A DNA stretch of 64,000 bases from Acinetobacter calcoaceticus. GTDB taxonomy: Bacteria > Pseudomonadota > Gammaproteobacteria > Pseudomonadales > Moraxellaceae. The translations under genes were made by a program, and so were the position numbers. How positions within the stretch are numbered: position 1 is the stretch's first letter; every line of letters starts with the position of its first letter. The notes beneath the pieces were generated by a model. The model was not told where the DNA came from. It saw nothing but the letters and a program-made list of their open reading frames with translations, and searched no databases. Shown here piece after piece: positions 52,673 to 63,155 of the stretch. The stretch covers positions 2,046,001-2,110,000 of the forward strand of contig NZ_LS999521.1 of the NCBI RefSeq assembly GCF_900520355.1. The letters run 5' to 3'.

Positions 52673-52993
52673 ATGATTCATTTAACTGAAAATGCTGCGA
52701 CTCATATTAGCAATTACCTTAAAAATCGAGGTAAGGGTGAAGGCATTCGCGTGGGTGTGAAAACTTCTGGTTGTTCTGGATTGGCCTATGTTCTTGAGTT
52801 TGTAGACTCTATTGATGAACATGACCAAGTTTTCGAACAATTTGGCGTTAAGGTATTTGTAGATCCAAAAAGCTCAGTGTATTTAGAAGGCTTAGAAATG
52901 GACTACGTTAAAAATGGCCTTAATGAAGGGTTCGAATTTAACAATCCTAACAAAAAAGGTGAATGTGGCTGTGGTGAATCTTTCACTGTCTAA
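52673..52993 (+). CDS. iscA: A-type Fe-S carrier IscA
   Basis: A 106-residue A-type carrier with the three conserved cysteines: one in [15 protein letters not shown] and two in [11 protein letters not shown]. It moves clusters (or iron) from IscU to targets. Thirty bases after iscU, before hscB. Confidence 0.96.
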   Translation: MIHLTENAATHISNYLKNRGKGEGIRVGVKTSGCSGLAYVLEFVDSIDEHDQVFEQFGVKVFVDPKSSVYLEGLEMDYVKNGLNEGFEFNNPNKKGECGCGESFTV

Positions 52994-53077
52994 GCATTCT
53001 CCTTTCATCTCTCATTAAAACAGTGTCTTTCTATAGCACTGTTTTAATGTATTTAATTAATGTGGACCTCATTTCCA

Positions 53078-53596
53078 ATGAATCATTTTGAGTTGTTCAA
53101 TTTACCCGTAGAACTCGATATCGATTTGGCGAGCTTAAAATCTAGTTTCTTGAGTTTGCAGCAGCAGTATCATCCAGATAAAGCTGAAGATAAAGATCAG
53201 GCGTTGATCAAATCAAGTGAAATCAATCAAGCTTTTAAAACTTTGTCGCAAGTAGATAGCCGCGCTGCTTATCTATTGTCACTCAAAAAGCAAGATCACC
53301 ACCTCGATCAATCTATTAGCGATTTTGAGTTCTTACAATCAGCATTAGAAATTCGTGAACAACTTGATGAAGCAACTTCACAAGAGCATTTAAGTACACT
53401 TAAACAAGAAGTGTTTCAATGGATGGATAGCCTAGTTCGCGAATTTAAAATTGATTATGCAGATGAGGACTGGGGCGAAGCTCGAGATACCGTACGTAAA
53501 TTACGTTTCTTTCAGCGCGTTCTTAACGATATTGAAAAAGCAGAAGATCAAATGTTGGATGATGAAGACAACTTTGATTTAGACGACGATTTTTAA
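53078..53596 (+). CDS. hscB: Fe-S co-chaperone HscB
   Basis: J-domain protein that delivers IscU to HscA. From ATG 53078 it has about 172 residues and begins MNHFELFNLPVELDID, matching HscB N-termini; the ATG six codons earlier gives an untypical leader. The J-domain HPD motif is in QQYHPDKAED. The tail is very acidic (MLDDEDNFDLDDDF), somewhat longer than in E. coli. Confidence 0.94.
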   Translation: MNHFELFNLPVELDIDLASLKSSFLSLQQQYHPDKAEDKDQALIKSSEINQAFKTLSQVDSRAAYLLSLKKQDHHLDQSISDFEFLQSALEIREQLDEATSQEHLSTLKQEVFQWMDSLVREFKIDYADEDWGEARDTVRKLRFFQRVLNDIEKAEDQMLDDEDNFDLDDDF

Positions 53597-53634
53597 TTTT
53601 GCTTTTTCCAAATTATATTCAAGGGATTTAACTC

Positions 53635-55494
53635 ATGGCACTTTTGCAAATTGCTGAACCGGGTCAATCCAGTGCCCCACATCAACACCGCATTGCGATT
53701 GGTATCGACCTCGGAACGACACATTCTTTAGTTGCGACAGTGTTATCAGGCAAACCTAAAGTACTCAATGACGAAAAAGAAAGAAGACTCCTTCCTTCTA
53801 TTGTGCACTATGGAAATGATGTAACTCACTATGGTGAAGAAGCAAAGCCTTTCCTTATTGCCGATCCTAAAAATACAATTGTTTCTGTAAAACGATTTAT
53901 GGGTCGCTCAAAAGCAGATATCAAATTTCAGCATCCCTATGAATTAATGGGTTCTGAAAATGAGATGCCAGCTTTTGAAACACGTGCTGGTCGCAAAACC
54001 CCTGTTGAAATTTCTGCTGAAATTTTAAAGCAATTAAAAGACCGTGCTGAAGCTAGCTTACAAAATCCAATAAATGGCGCAGTGATTACCGTTCCTGCCT
54101 ATTTTGATGAAGCTCAGCGACAAGCAACGCGTGATGCTGCTCAGCTTGCGGGCTTAAATGTATTACGTTTATTAAACGAACCAACTGCTGCTGCTGTGGC
54201 TTATGGTTTAGACCAAGAAACTAATTTAGCTACAGATCATAACTATGTAATTTATGATTTAGGTGGTGGTACTTTCGACGTATCAATCTTGCGTTTCTCA
54301 CAAGGCGTCTTTGAAGTACTAGCTACAGGTGGCCACACGGCTTTAGGTGGTGATGACTTAGATCGTCTCATTGTTAAATGGGCTAAAAAGCAGTTAAATA
54401 TTGATACTCTGAGCGATGAAGCATATGCAGTATTCATTGTTGCTGCTCGTCAAGCAAAAGAACAACTATCTACACAAGAATCAGTTCAGTTAAAACTGCT
54501 TGAAAATGCCCTAACACTTGACCGACCAACTTTTGAAAGCATTATTCAAATTGCTTTAGATAAAACAATTAGTGTTTGCAAACGTGTTTTACGTGATGCA
54601 AAACTTGAATTATCAGATATTCAGAATGTTGTATTAGTGGGTGGCTCTACCCGTTCGTATGCTGTTCAGCAAGCAGTTCGCAATGTATTTAACCAAGAAC
54701 CACTTTGCACAATCAATCCTGATGAAGTAGTTGCAATTGGTGCTTCTATTACTGCTAACCAATTAATTGGAAACAGTCAAGACGGCTCATTACTTTTAGA
54801 TGTCACTCCTCTTTCACTTGGCTTAGAAACCATGGGTGGATTAGTAGAGCGTCTTATTTCACGTAATACCGCTATTCCAGTTGCTCGTCGTCAAGAATTC
54901 ACAACTTATCAAGATGGCCAAACTGCCATGCTTATTCATGTGGTTCAAGGTGAACGAGATTTGGTAGAACATTGCCGTTCATTAGGAAGATTTGTTCTTC
55001 ATGGCATTCCACCAATGACCGCAGGTCAAGCACGCATTGAAGTTACCTTTCAAGTAGATGCTGATGGCTTACTTACAGTTTCTGCTCGTGAAGCCACTTC
55101 TGGTGTACAGGCTCAAATTGACATTAAGCCATCTTACGGTTTATCAGAATCTGATACTGAGCGCTTATTAATTGAAGGTTTCCAACATGCAGAAGAAGAT
55201 AAAAATCTGCGCCATTTAAAAGAAACCAAAGTTGAAGCTCAGCGTGAACTAGAAGCTTTAGAACAAGCCCTTAAAGTAGATGCCGATTTACTTGATGAAA
55301 AGCAGCTTGAAGCACTTACTTCTGCTCAAAACCTGCTAAAAGCACAACTTGAAGGCGACGATATTCAAGCAATTGAAAAAGCTGTAGAACAACTTAAAGT
55401 ACATAGTGATGCTTTTGCCGCACTGCGTATGAATCGACATATTGACCATGCCTTAAAAGGTACAAAACTTGAAGATTGGTCAAATTCAAACTAA
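53635..55494 (+). CDS. hscA: Fe-S chaperone HscA (Hsp70)
   Basis: A specialised DnaK-family ATPase of 619 residues that promotes cluster release from IscU. The ATPase domain has [26 protein letters not shown] and [13 protein letters not shown]; the substrate-binding domain starts near [14 protein letters not shown]. Position between hscB and fdx and the IscU LPPVK motif nearby agree with HscA, not DnaK. Confidence 0.96.
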   Translation: MALLQIAEPGQSSAPHQHRIAIGIDLGTTHSLVATVLSGKPKVLNDEKERRLLPSIVHYGNDVTHYGEEAKPFLIADPKNTIVSVKRFMGRSKADIKFQHPYELMGSENEMPAFETRAGRKTPVEISAEILKQLKDRAEASLQNPINGAVITVPAYFDEAQRQATRDAAQLAGLNVLRLLNEPTAAAVAYGLDQETNLATDHNYVIYDLGGGTFDVSILRFSQGVFEVLATGGHTALGGDDLDRLIVKWAKKQLNIDTLSDEAYAVFIVAARQAKEQLSTQESVQLKLLENALTLDRPTFESIIQIALDKTISVCKRVLRDAKLELSDIQNVVLVGGSTRSYAVQQAVRNVFNQEPLCTINPDEVVAIGASITANQLIGNSQDGSLLLDVTPLSLGLETMGGLVERLISRNTAIPVARRQEFTTYQDGQTAMLIHVVQGERDLVEHCRSLGRFVLHGIPPMTAGQARIEVTFQVDADGLLTVSAREATSGVQAQIDIKPSYGLSESDTERLLIEGFQHAEEDKNLRHLKETKVEAQRELEALEQALKVDADLLDEKQLEALTSAQNLLKAQLEGDDIQAIEKAVEQLKVHSDAFAALRMNRHIDHALKGTKLEDWSNSN

Positions 55495-55511
55495 AGGTAT
55501 AGGTGATCAAT

Positions 55512-55850
55512 ATGCCCCGTATTAAAATACTTCCTCATGCTCAATTCTGCCCTGAAGGCGCAGAATTTGAAGTTGAACAAAATGCAAATCTTTGTCAAAG
55601 TTTGCTTGACCGAGGAATCAAAATTGAACATGCATGTGATATGTCGTGCGCTTGCACAACTTGTCACGTAGTTGTTCGTAAAGGCTTTGATAGTCTAGAA
55701 GAAATGGATGATGTTGAAGCAGATCTTTTAGATCGTGCTTGGGGTCTTGAACCTGACTCACGCCTTTCCTGCCAAGTGAAAATTGTTGATGAAGATTTAG
55801 AAATTGAGATTCCTAAATATACAATCAATCACGCTTCCGAAAGTCATTAA
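55512..55850 (+). CDS. fdx: Isc-type [2Fe-2S] ferredoxin
   Basis: Adrenodoxin-type ferredoxin of about 112 residues that supplies electrons for cluster assembly. Cluster cysteines in HACDMSCACTTCHVVV and in RLSCQVKI. The ATG at 55512 begins MPRIKILPHAQFCPEG, the normal N-terminus; an upstream start three codons earlier (TTG or GTG) would add residues not seen in the family. Last gene of the isc operon, followed by a terminator. Confidence 0.95.
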   Translation: MPRIKILPHAQFCPEGAEFEVEQNANLCQSLLDRGIKIEHACDMSCACTTCHVVVRKGFDSLEEMDDVEADLLDRAWGLEPDSRLSCQVKIVDEDLEIEIPKYTINHASESH

Positions 55851-55855
55851 AATAG

Positions 55856-55884
55856 AAAAGCTGCTTTAAAAGCAGCTTTTTTTT
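55856..55884 (+). terminator. Terminator of the isc operon
   Basis: AAAAGCTGC / GCAGCTTTT arms with an 8-base loop and a long T run, 6 bp after fdx. The opposing gene ends 23 bp further on. Confidence 0.9.
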
Positions 55885-55906
55885 ACTTTAGTTTTAAACC
55901 TTAAAG

Positions 55907-57379
55907 CTAATCTTTTTGATCAATTTCAACAGGTTTAACTTCATCTTCAAGTCTTAAACGTGCAATACCTTGAGTATTAATTAAAGTTTGTTGGACTTTA
56001 AGCCTTTGAATCATTTTCTCAAGAACTTCCACCAATTCAGGATATTCATAGTTTTGTACTTCTTCTAAATTAAGTACTAAATGGAAGCCTTTATACTCAT
56101 AGTCAAACCATTGCTGATGATCTGATTTATTCCCTGAGTATTTCTCCATCACCTGCCATGTCTTTACTGCACCTTGAATACCTTTTAAGTAAATTGGCGT
56201 TTTGGGAGCACAAAGAAAATCACTTTTGATTAATTGATAAGTATCATCTGAAATTAAGATTTCATCTATTTCAGCAGCATATTGTAAACGAGCTGCTAAA
56301 TTCACATCACGACCTACGATGGTGTAAGCCATACGATGTGTTGCTCCATAATTTCCTACGTGGCAGTAACCGGTACTAATTCCCATACGGATGTGTAGAG
56401 CTGAATAGCCCATTTTTTTCCAACGTTCACGTAACAACTTCATTTGTTGACGCATAGCGATTGCCATTTCTACGCAGGCTTTGGCATCTTGCTCTACACC
56501 TTGAGAATTCGGATCACCAAAAAATATGAGGATGGCATCTCCCATAAATTTATCGACAGTAGCTTCATACTGCTTGGCAATTTCCGTCATATGGCTTAAA
56601 TAATCATTAAGCAAAAATGCCAAATCATCAGGAATTAAAGTTTCTGATAACTCTGTAAAACCTTGAATATCAGAAAAAAATACAGTCATTTTTTTTCGTT
56701 TATATTCAATTTTTGCTTCCGCTTCACCGCGCATAATAGATTGCCACAACTGGAGTGGCGCATAACGGCTTAATTGATTAGCAAAAGCAATATACCGCGT
56801 CATTTGATCATAGTAATGTTGACGCTGCTGACTGATTTTTTTAACCCAACGATGTTGGTAGTAATTTCCAATGGTGATAAACATAACCAAACCAAGGAGT
56901 GTAATTACAGTTAACTCTTGGCTAGTAGGTTCAAAATATGTATAAAAACCAAATAGGAAGAAAGTACTTAAATAAAAAATAATCGCGCCTAACAGGCTAG
57001 TCAAACAAATGACTGCGAAAGAGATACGGCTATTAATTGCAGAATAAAATAATGCAAATACTGCAATAAATGTAGGCACCAAATTAAGATGCAGGCCCGC
57101 TAAGGTAACCGCTACAACAATTGCATCAATTGCAAAAAAGACACTTTTTTGAGTTTTCTTATCAAATTGGTATTGAAGCCAGTGTTCTAGCTTCGAACTA
57201 ATAAAAAGCAAAAATATAAAAAAGGGAGGAACGTAGATCTGATAATTTGTATTAGGTGAGGTAAAAGCATAGATCACTAAAATTAAGGACAGAATTGAAT
57301 ATCCCATCAAGCGATGAAAATATGCAAACTGCTTAGGCTCTCTATCGATAAACCTCTCTAATTGCACCCTATCCTCCAC
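55907..57379 (-). CDS. Class III adenylate cyclase, membrane-bound
   Basis: A 490-residue protein with about six N-terminal membrane segments (25-200) and a class III cyclase domain (about 230-420). Visible: FSDIQGFTELSE (metal Asp), the adenine-selecting Lys in VDKFMGDAIL with the second metal Asp, and GRDVNLAARL with the adenine-selecting Asp and transition-state Asn/Arg. The Lys/Asp pair argues for ATP as substrate. A. baumannii has a described adenylate cyclase of this kind (CavA, linked to virulence), and this could be that gene, but I cannot verify the identity. Confidence 0.87.
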   Translation of the reverse strand: MEDRVQLERFIDREPKQFAYFHRLMGYSILSLILVIYAFTSPNTNYQIYVPPFFIFLLFISSKLEHWLQYQFDKKTQKSVFFAIDAIVVAVTLAGLHLNLVPTFIAVFALFYSAINSRISFAVICLTSLLGAIIFYLSTFFLFGFYTYFEPTSQELTVITLLGLVMFITIGNYYQHRWVKKISQQRQHYYDQMTRYIAFANQLSRYAPLQLWQSIMRGEAEAKIEYKRKKMTVFFSDIQGFTELSETLIPDDLAFLLNDYLSHMTEIAKQYEATVDKFMGDAILIFFGDPNSQGVEQDAKACVEMAIAMRQQMKLLRERWKKMGYSALHIRMGISTGYCHVGNYGATHRMAYTIVGRDVNLAARLQYAAEIDEILISDDTYQLIKSDFLCAPKTPIYLKGIQGAVKTWQVMEKYSGNKSDHQQWFDYEYKGFHLVLNLEEVQNYEYPELVEVLEKMIQRLKVQQTLINTQGIARLRLEDEVKPVEIDQKD

Positions 57380-57423
57380 ACCTCAATGTAGCCACATTCA
57401 TATAAATGTGGCATTACATCGAT

Positions 57424-57876
57424 TTAATCCATGCGCCAATCAAAAGGCATATCACCCTGACCACGTAAAGCAAGCATAAGAGTTTGACGCATATGAGCCA
57501 GTACATCATTGGTGTATGGCACTGCTGGTATACCCCAAACTGGCTTAGGCCATGCAACATCATTTTGATAACGCACGACATGATGGAAATGCAACTGAGG
57601 CACCATGTTACCTAATGCGGCAACATTCATTTTATCAGCACGGAATACTCGAGCTAACTGGCTAGACAACCAACTAGATTCACGTAAAAACTGTTCTTGA
57701 TCAGCTTGGCTCAATTCATATAATTCTGTGATTCCCGGCACACGAGGGATTAAAATCAGCCACGGGAATTGCATATCATTCATTAAACGACATGTTGAAA
57801 GCGGAAAATCGCCTACAAAAAAAGTATCTTGAGCAAGTTGTGGATGCAAACTAAACATATCTTTTATAAATGACAA
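57424..57876 (-). CDS. HIT domain protein with a Q-x-H-x-H triad
   Basis: A 150-residue histidine-triad protein; relatives hydrolyse dinucleoside polyphosphates or similar. The motif reads PQLHFHHVVRY: the nucleophile His and the third His are present but the first His of HxHxH is Gln. The N-terminal half has PRVPGITELYELSQADQ and FRADKMNVAALGN. It is the second HIT protein in the window (the other is at 16.2 kb) and precedes the adenylate cyclase by 44 bp on the same strand, so the two may be cotranscribed. Confidence 0.85.
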   Translation of the reverse strand: MSFIKDMFSLHPQLAQDTFFVGDFPLSTCRLMNDMQFPWLILIPRVPGITELYELSQADQEQFLRESSWLSSQLARVFRADKMNVAALGNMVPQLHFHHVVRYQNDVAWPKPVWGIPAVPYTNDVLAHMRQTLMLALRGQGDMPFDWRMD

Positions 57877-57956
57877 TAAACAATAATGGCTAATACTATC
57901 ACATCAGTTTTGATGTGAGTATTGCTAGTGTCTGGTTTGATTACAAATAACAATGA

Positions 57957-58002
57957 TTTTATGCACTTATTCCTCTTCTGATCCGAGAAATCGTGCATAA
58001 AA
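57957..58002. repeat. Long-loop inverted repeat upstream of the HIT gene
   Basis: TTTTATGCAC and GTGCATAAAA (10-bp perfect arms, 26-base spacer) lie between the mfd stop and the HIT start. It could terminate mfd or be a regulatory site; the spacer is too long for a simple terminator. Confidence 0.45.
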
Positions 58003-58059
58003 CCATGCGATCAACTTAGATAAAATTTACATGTAGTAAAAAATGCGTCAAAACATCAT

Positions 58060-61000
58060 TTATACATGTATTTCAGTTAATAATTTCGCTAACAAATCGT
58101 TAATGAACTGGATACGTTTTTCATGTTCCTCTAGCTGAACCATAACTTTTAAACGCTGTCCGCCCTCCATACGATAATAGGTCGGATGCTTTTGCATGAG
58201 TTGAATAATACTAATCGCTTGAACAGGAGTATCTGGTGAGAATTCAATATTGCCACCTTGAGTATTAATATCGATCTTGGTGATACCTAGGTGTTCAGCT
58301 TTCAAGCGAATCTGATGGACACTAAACAGATGTTTAACCGATTGCGGTGGAATACCAAAACGGTCAATTAATTCCATACGGATGTTATCGAGTTTTTCTT
58401 GCGTATCTGTATTACTAATACGTTTATAGAACAATAAACGCTGATGCACATCACCTAAATACTCATCAGGGATAAGTGCAGGGATATGTAAATTAATTTC
58501 CGCAGTCAGTGATAACGGTGCATCAAAATTCGGTGTTTTACCTTGCTGAATTGCCTTAGTAGCTTTCTCCAACATTTCCATATACAAGCTATATCCAATT
58601 GCCTGCATTGAACCGCTTTGTTGCTCACCTAAAAGCTCACCTGCACCGCGAATTTCTAAGTCTTCTGTAGCTAGCATAAAACCAGCGCCCAGAGTTGAAG
58701 CACGCTGGATTGCATCCAAACGCTTTTCTGCATCACCTTTTAAATGTTTTAGAGAAGGAACTAATAAATAAGCATAAGCTTGATGATGTGAGCGTCCCAC
58801 ACGGCCACGTAATTGATGTAATTGAGCTAAACCAAGTTTGTCAGCCCTTTCTATTAAAATTGTGTTGGCATTTGGAACATCGATTCCAGTTTCAATAATG
58901 GTTGAGCATACCAATACATTAAATTCTTTGTGATAGAACTGCTGCATGACTTGTTCGAGCTCTCGTTCTCTCATTTGCCCATGAGCTACTGCCACACGAG
59001 CTTCAGGCACAAGAACACGGAGGTTTTCGGCAGCCCTTTCAATCGTATCGACTTCATTGTGTAAGAAATATACTTGGCCACCACGTAGTAATTCACGCAA
59101 GATGGCTTCTTTAATGGAAGCTTCCGTATGTTCTTGTACAAAGGTTTTAACCGCTAAACGACGAGCTGGTGGTGTAGCAATGATAGATAAATCACGCATT
59201 CCCGAAAAAGCCATATTTAAAGTTCGTGGAATGGGTGTTGCAGTAAGCGTCAACATATCTACATCTGCACGCAAAGCTTTAATGCGCTCTTTATCACGCA
59301 CACCAAATCGATGTTCTTCGTCGACCACCATTAGGCCCAAGTCTTTAAATTGCACATTTTCTTGCAAGAGCTTATGAGTTCCCACCACAATATCGACTTT
59401 ACCAGCAATTAAATCTTCAATATTTTTTGTATGGGTTTTATTTGAGCCAAAGCGTGACAAGACTTCTATACGTACCGGCCAATCAGCAAAACGATCTTTA
59501 AAAGACTCGTAATGTTGTTGTGCAAGTAAAGTTGTAGGTACCAAAACAGCAACTTGCTTGCCGTTTTGCACAGCAACAAACGCGGCTCGCATTGCTACTT
59601 CAGTTTTACCAAAACCTACATCGCCACAAACAAGTCGATCCATAGGTCTAGCTTGTTGCATATCGTGAAGTGTTGCTTCAATAGCATTCGCCTGATCAAG
59701 GGTTTCTTCGTAGGCAAATCCACTGGCAAATTGCATATAAAGTGATTGATCAAGTTCAAAACCAAAACCAGGTTTTGACTGACGACGTGCTTGTATATGT
59801 AATAATTCGGCTGCAACATCATGAATTTGTTCTAAAGCTTTGCGTTTAGCTTTACTCCACGCATCACTTCCAATTTTATGAAGTGGAGCTAAATCTGGGT
59901 CTCCACCACTATAACGACTAATAAGATGCAAATTAGTCACAGGCACATAAACTTTTGCCCCTTCAGCATAATTTAGTTGCAAGAATTCATAATCTTGCCC
60001 TTCAATTGCTAAAGTAACTAATCCTGCATAACGCCCCACACCATGATCAATATGAACAACAGGAGCATCTATACTTAATTCAGTCAAACTGCGAATTAAG
60101 AACTCTTCTGAAACTTCTTGCTGACGTTTACGACGACGCTGAACTACCCGATGTTCATATAACTGATTTTCTGAAATAACCGACAATTGGTCTGTTAAAA
60201 GCAACCCACGGTCTAGCGGTGCATTTGTAATAGCAATCGCAAATTGACTGGTCTGAAATTGCTCAAAACTGTCTACGCCAGGAATATCTCCTAAACTGGC
60301 ACGTAAACCATCTCTTAAGCTTTCACGTCGACCTGCACTTTCTGCAACCAACAAGACCGGATGATTTGCTTCATCAATATATTTTTTGACTACCGCGAAT
60401 GGTTTTTCTTTTTTTGGATCGACCGCTAACTTGGGTGGCGGCTCTACCTTAAAGTTTAATGCACCAGCTTTTTCTTCAACCGCTTCTGCACTCACGAGCA
60501 TACGCGGAAATTGATTTAAAGCATTGAGTAAATGATTCGGAGCAATAAATAATTCTTCAGGAGGAAGAATTGGCTGATCTGCGTTATGACGTCTGTCTTC
60601 ATAACGACGAAAAACTTCTTTCCAAAAATTTGTTAAATCAGTGTCTACATCATTAGTTGTAATTACAATGCAATTCTTTGGGAAGTACGTTGCAAGTGTA
60701 CTTTGTGCTTCCATTTGTGATTTATCAAAAAACAATGGTAAATAAAATTCAATTCCCGGTGAAGCAATTCCCTCCAAAACATCTTGATAAATTGGATTTT
60801 TCTTGGGGTTTGCTGTAGGGAAAAGTTCAGAATACCGATCTCTAAAAATTGAACGGGCTTCTTTTAATGGAAATTCTTTTGCAGGTAAAACTGTAAAACT
60901 TTTTAGAGTTGTTGTGGTTCTTTGCGTTTCTGGATCAAAGAATTTTAATGTATCAATTTCATCATCAAACAGATCAATACGAATAGGCGCTTCTTGTCCT

Positions 61001-61521
61001 GACGCAAAAATATCCATAATACTGCCACGTACAGCAAACTCACCGTGATCATAAACAGTATCTACCAAATGATAACCAGCTTGTACCAATCGTAACTTCT
61101 GTTGCTCTAAATCGAATTTTTGTCCAACATGAATATCAAAATGTTCACCCAAAACCCATGAATACGGTGCAACTCTTTGAGCTAAAGTACTTGCTGAAAG
61201 GAGTAATACACCCTTCTGAGGCATATTAGATAAAATTGCGAGACGTTCTGAAACAATATCTTGATGAGGTGACAAGCGATCATATGGCAAGATTTCCCAA
61301 TCAGGAAAAATTGTCGGTTTTATGCCATAAAACTCAAGTTCACTTTCTAATTGAGCAACATGTTGGTTATTTCGAGCCACTACAACGAGCAAAGATGAAT
61401 GCTGAACAGCAATTTCTTTGAATAATAATGCAGCAGATGAACCTAATAACGACCCTACCCAACGCTTTTCACCGGCTTTGAGCTGTTGTAAATTCAATTG
61501 AGAGATTTCTTGTTGAAACAT
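58060..61521 (-). CDS. mfd: Transcription-repair coupling factor Mfd
   Basis: A 1153-residue SF2 translocase that removes stalled RNA polymerase and recruits UvrA. The N-terminal UvrB-homology module (about 20-340; GSIMDIFA, IRIDLFDDEIDTL), the CarD-like polymerase-interacting domain (about 470-560; VVHIDHGVGRYAGL), the RecG-like helicase motor (Walker A CGDVGFGKTEVA, DEEHRFGV) and the C-terminal TRCF domain are all seen. Length and order are normal. A separate message is likely. Confidence 0.96.
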   Translation of the reverse strand: MFQQEISQLNLQQLKAGEKRWVGSLLGSSAALLFKEIAVQHSSLLVVVARNNQHVAQLESELEFYGIKPTIFPDWEILPYDRLSPHQDIVSERLAILSNMPQKGVLLLSASTLAQRVAPYSWVLGEHFDIHVGQKFDLEQQKLRLVQAGYHLVDTVYDHGEFAVRGSIMDIFASGQEAPIRIDLFDDEIDTLKFFDPETQRTTTTLKSFTVLPAKEFPLKEARSIFRDRYSELFPTANPKKNPIYQDVLEGIASPGIEFYLPLFFDKSQMEAQSTLATYFPKNCIVITTNDVDTDLTNFWKEVFRRYEDRRHNADQPILPPEELFIAPNHLLNALNQFPRMLVSAEAVEEKAGALNFKVEPPPKLAVDPKKEKPFAVVKKYIDEANHPVLLVAESAGRRESLRDGLRASLGDIPGVDSFEQFQTSQFAIAITNAPLDRGLLLTDQLSVISENQLYEHRVVQRRRKRQQEVSEEFLIRSLTELSIDAPVVHIDHGVGRYAGLVTLAIEGQDYEFLQLNYAEGAKVYVPVTNLHLISRYSGGDPDLAPLHKIGSDAWSKAKRKALEQIHDVAAELLHIQARRQSKPGFGFELDQSLYMQFASGFAYEETLDQANAIEATLHDMQQARPMDRLVCGDVGFGKTEVAMRAAFVAVQNGKQVAVLVPTTLLAQQHYESFKDRFADWPVRIEVLSRFGSNKTHTKNIEDLIAGKVDIVVGTHKLLQENVQFKDLGLMVVDEEHRFGVRDKERIKALRADVDMLTLTATPIPRTLNMAFSGMRDLSIIATPPARRLAVKTFVQEHTEASIKEAILRELLRGGQVYFLHNEVDTIERAAENLRVLVPEARVAVAHGQMRERELEQVMQQFYHKEFNVLVCSTIIETGIDVPNANTILIERADKLGLAQLHQLRGRVGRSHHQAYAYLLVPSLKHLKGDAEKRLDAIQRASTLGAGFMLATEDLEIRGAGELLGEQQSGSMQAIGYSLYMEMLEKATKAIQQGKTPNFDAPLSLTAEINLHIPALIPDEYLGDVHQRLLFYKRISNTDTQEKLDNIRMELIDRFGIPPQSVKHLFSVHQIRLKAEHLGITKIDINTQGGNIEFSPDTPVQAISIIQLMQKHPTYYRMEGGQRLKVMVQLEEHEKRIQFINDLLAKLLTEIHV

Positions 61522-61655
61522 GTATGTGGCTTTTATCAGCTAAGAAGATATGAGCCTAATAGTAGCATGATGTTTTTAGTGAATTGAGTTATTTTTTTGA
61601 AAATCAAACTACTAGTTAGCTCTACCTTTTATATTTTTTAATCAATCAACTATGA

Positions 61656-62012
61656 TTATTTATCACGCAAAAACAAAACGTAATATTGATTTAATATTTG
61701 TATAATCGCTTTAAGCTGAAGCAGTTTTTCTTGTGTATTTCCTAATCTTTCTACATAACGTTGAGTTGCGATTTCCAGATCAATCTTTTCATTAATTTGT
61801 GGAGTAATTAAAAATAACTTTTGAAGATTATCAAAATTTTGCAATTTACGGTTTGAGAAATACTCAAGATGTTCTGACCATTTTTCATTAATCACTACAT
61901 CTTTAATGATAGGACCGCGTTCAGAATCAAATTTTAATTGATTCTCTTGCAAGTAAGTTTGTTCTGGTGTTTCTTTTGAGCCTTGAAAAAGCTGCGTTAT
62001 CTTCTTAAACAT
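61656..62012 (-). CDS. Hypothetical protein, 118 aa
   Basis: Soluble, charged, helical protein: MFKKITQLFQGSKETPEQTYL then a polar segment (KFDSERGPIIKDVVINEKW) and two long amphipathic helices (NFDNLQKLFLITPQINEKIDLE; TQEKLLQLKAIIQILNQYYV). No motif or family recognised. It lies between the mfd promoter side and the DyP peroxidase, all on the same strand, with 80 bp to the latter. Confidence 0.62.
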   Translation of the reverse strand: MFKKITQLFQGSKETPEQTYLQENQLKFDSERGPIIKDVVINEKWSEHLEYFSNRKLQNFDNLQKLFLITPQINEKIDLEIATQRYVERLGNTQEKLLQLKAIIQILNQYYVLFLRDK

Positions 62013-62092
62013 TTTATCACATCATATTAATTTTCAATTCAAGCAATGGAAGTTCTAGTTACTCCCATCATTTAAGCCTTCTAATTTAACGG

Positions 62093-63025
62093 CTATTCAT
62101 CGCCTAAATCATCAAGGAAATCGACAGTAGGTACAAAAAATAAAGTACCAGTCTGTGCGGTACTAAAGTCAAGCAACCGATCAAGATTACCATGCTCATT
62201 TCCTAAGAACATGTTTTCTAGCATTTGTCGGGTTGTACTAAATTTACGTGAGTAACCAATAAAAAATGTGCCATATTCATTTTTTGACGGGTTTGAAAAA
62301 GGCATATTAGCTCGCATAATTTTAAGCTCATTACCGTCTGCATCATGTGCTTTACTTACGACATTATGAGCTGTTACAGGCTTTTCATCATCACCTAGCT
62401 CAATATCATTGAACTTTTTACGGCCAATTACCTTTTCTTGCTCTTCATCGCTCAACCCACGCCATTTCTCCATGTCGTGTGTGTATTTCTGGATAAAAGC
62501 ATAACTCCCCCCGATAAAATCAGGATCTTCATTGCCTACTAATGCCCACTGCGCTGCAATAACTGGTTCTGGATTTTCTGTTCCATCTACAAAGCCAATA
62601 ATCGCTCGCCCATCAAAATAACGAAAACCATGAACTTCATCAATTGAATAAGTCACTTTACCAAGTTGTTGATTGATTATATTACCCAGCTCATAACATA
62701 GAGCCTGACGATCAGCACGGATATGAAAAAATAGATCACCATGTGTTGAAACAGCCGTGTATTTCGGCCCTTTAATTTCTTTAAATGTTTCTAATTCTTG
62801 AGGTTTCGCTTGCTCTGGAAATAAAATATCCCATGCATTGGAACTAAAACCCAAAGTAGCATTAAATTTACTTTCTGGATAACGATTGGACAGGCTTCTT
62901 GTTAATGCGGAAAAATTACTAGCAAAATCTTTTACTTTTTCTATTACAGAATCACCTTGAGTGAGTCCCAATACGATAAATAGTGCATTTTCACCAGGAC
63001 TGCTCGTTACAGGTTGAATTCTCAT
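62093..63025 (-). CDS. DyP-type heme peroxidase
   Basis: About 310 residues from ATG 63023-63025 (an upstream start adds three residues). The heme-side GFVDGTENPE (GxxDG motif with distal Asp), RYFDGRAIIGF and the C-terminal FFIGYSRKFSTTRQMLENMF are family hallmarks; the size fits the YfeX/class P-B group. It has no Tat signal, so it is probably cytosolic. No encapsulin gene adjoins. Oxidises dyes or porphyrin-type compounds with peroxide in homologues; the physiological substrate is unknown. Confidence 0.9.
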   Translation of the reverse strand: MRIQPVTSSPGENALFIVLGLTQGDSVIEKVKDFASNFSALTRSLSNRYPESKFNATLGFSSNAWDILFPEQAKPQELETFKEIKGPKYTAVSTHGDLFFHIRADRQALCYELGNIINQQLGKVTYSIDEVHGFRYFDGRAIIGFVDGTENPEPVIAAQWALVGNEDPDFIGGSYAFIQKYTHDMEKWRGLSDEEQEKVIGRKKFNDIELGDDEKPVTAHNVVSKAHDADGNELKIMRANMPFSNPSKNEYGTFFIGYSRKFSTTRQMLENMFLGNEHGNLDRLLDFSTAQTGTLFFVPTVDFLDDLGDE

Positions 63026-63104
63026 ACATTCCATAAAATATGCCTTATTTGGGTACTTAATCTTATTAATTTAGCATATTCATGTTCTTATGAAATCTGA
63101 TCTT

Positions 63105-63140
63105 TCTCAGAGTTTAAATAAATTATCTTAAACTCTGAGA
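63105..63140. terminator. Hairpin after the tandem-GST gene
   Basis: Perfect 13-base arms TCTCAGAGTTTAA / TTAAACTCTGAGA (63105-63117, 63128-63140) with a 10-base loop. No clean T run follows, but it lies 16 bp past the gene stop. A directly repeated AATTATCTTAA overlaps and follows the right arm. Confidence 0.6.
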
Positions 63141-63155
63141 AATTATCTTAATTAA

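Noticed and set aside
59057..61048. Several plus-strand frames inside mfd
   Set aside because: mfd is continuous and motif-complete over this span, so these are shadows.
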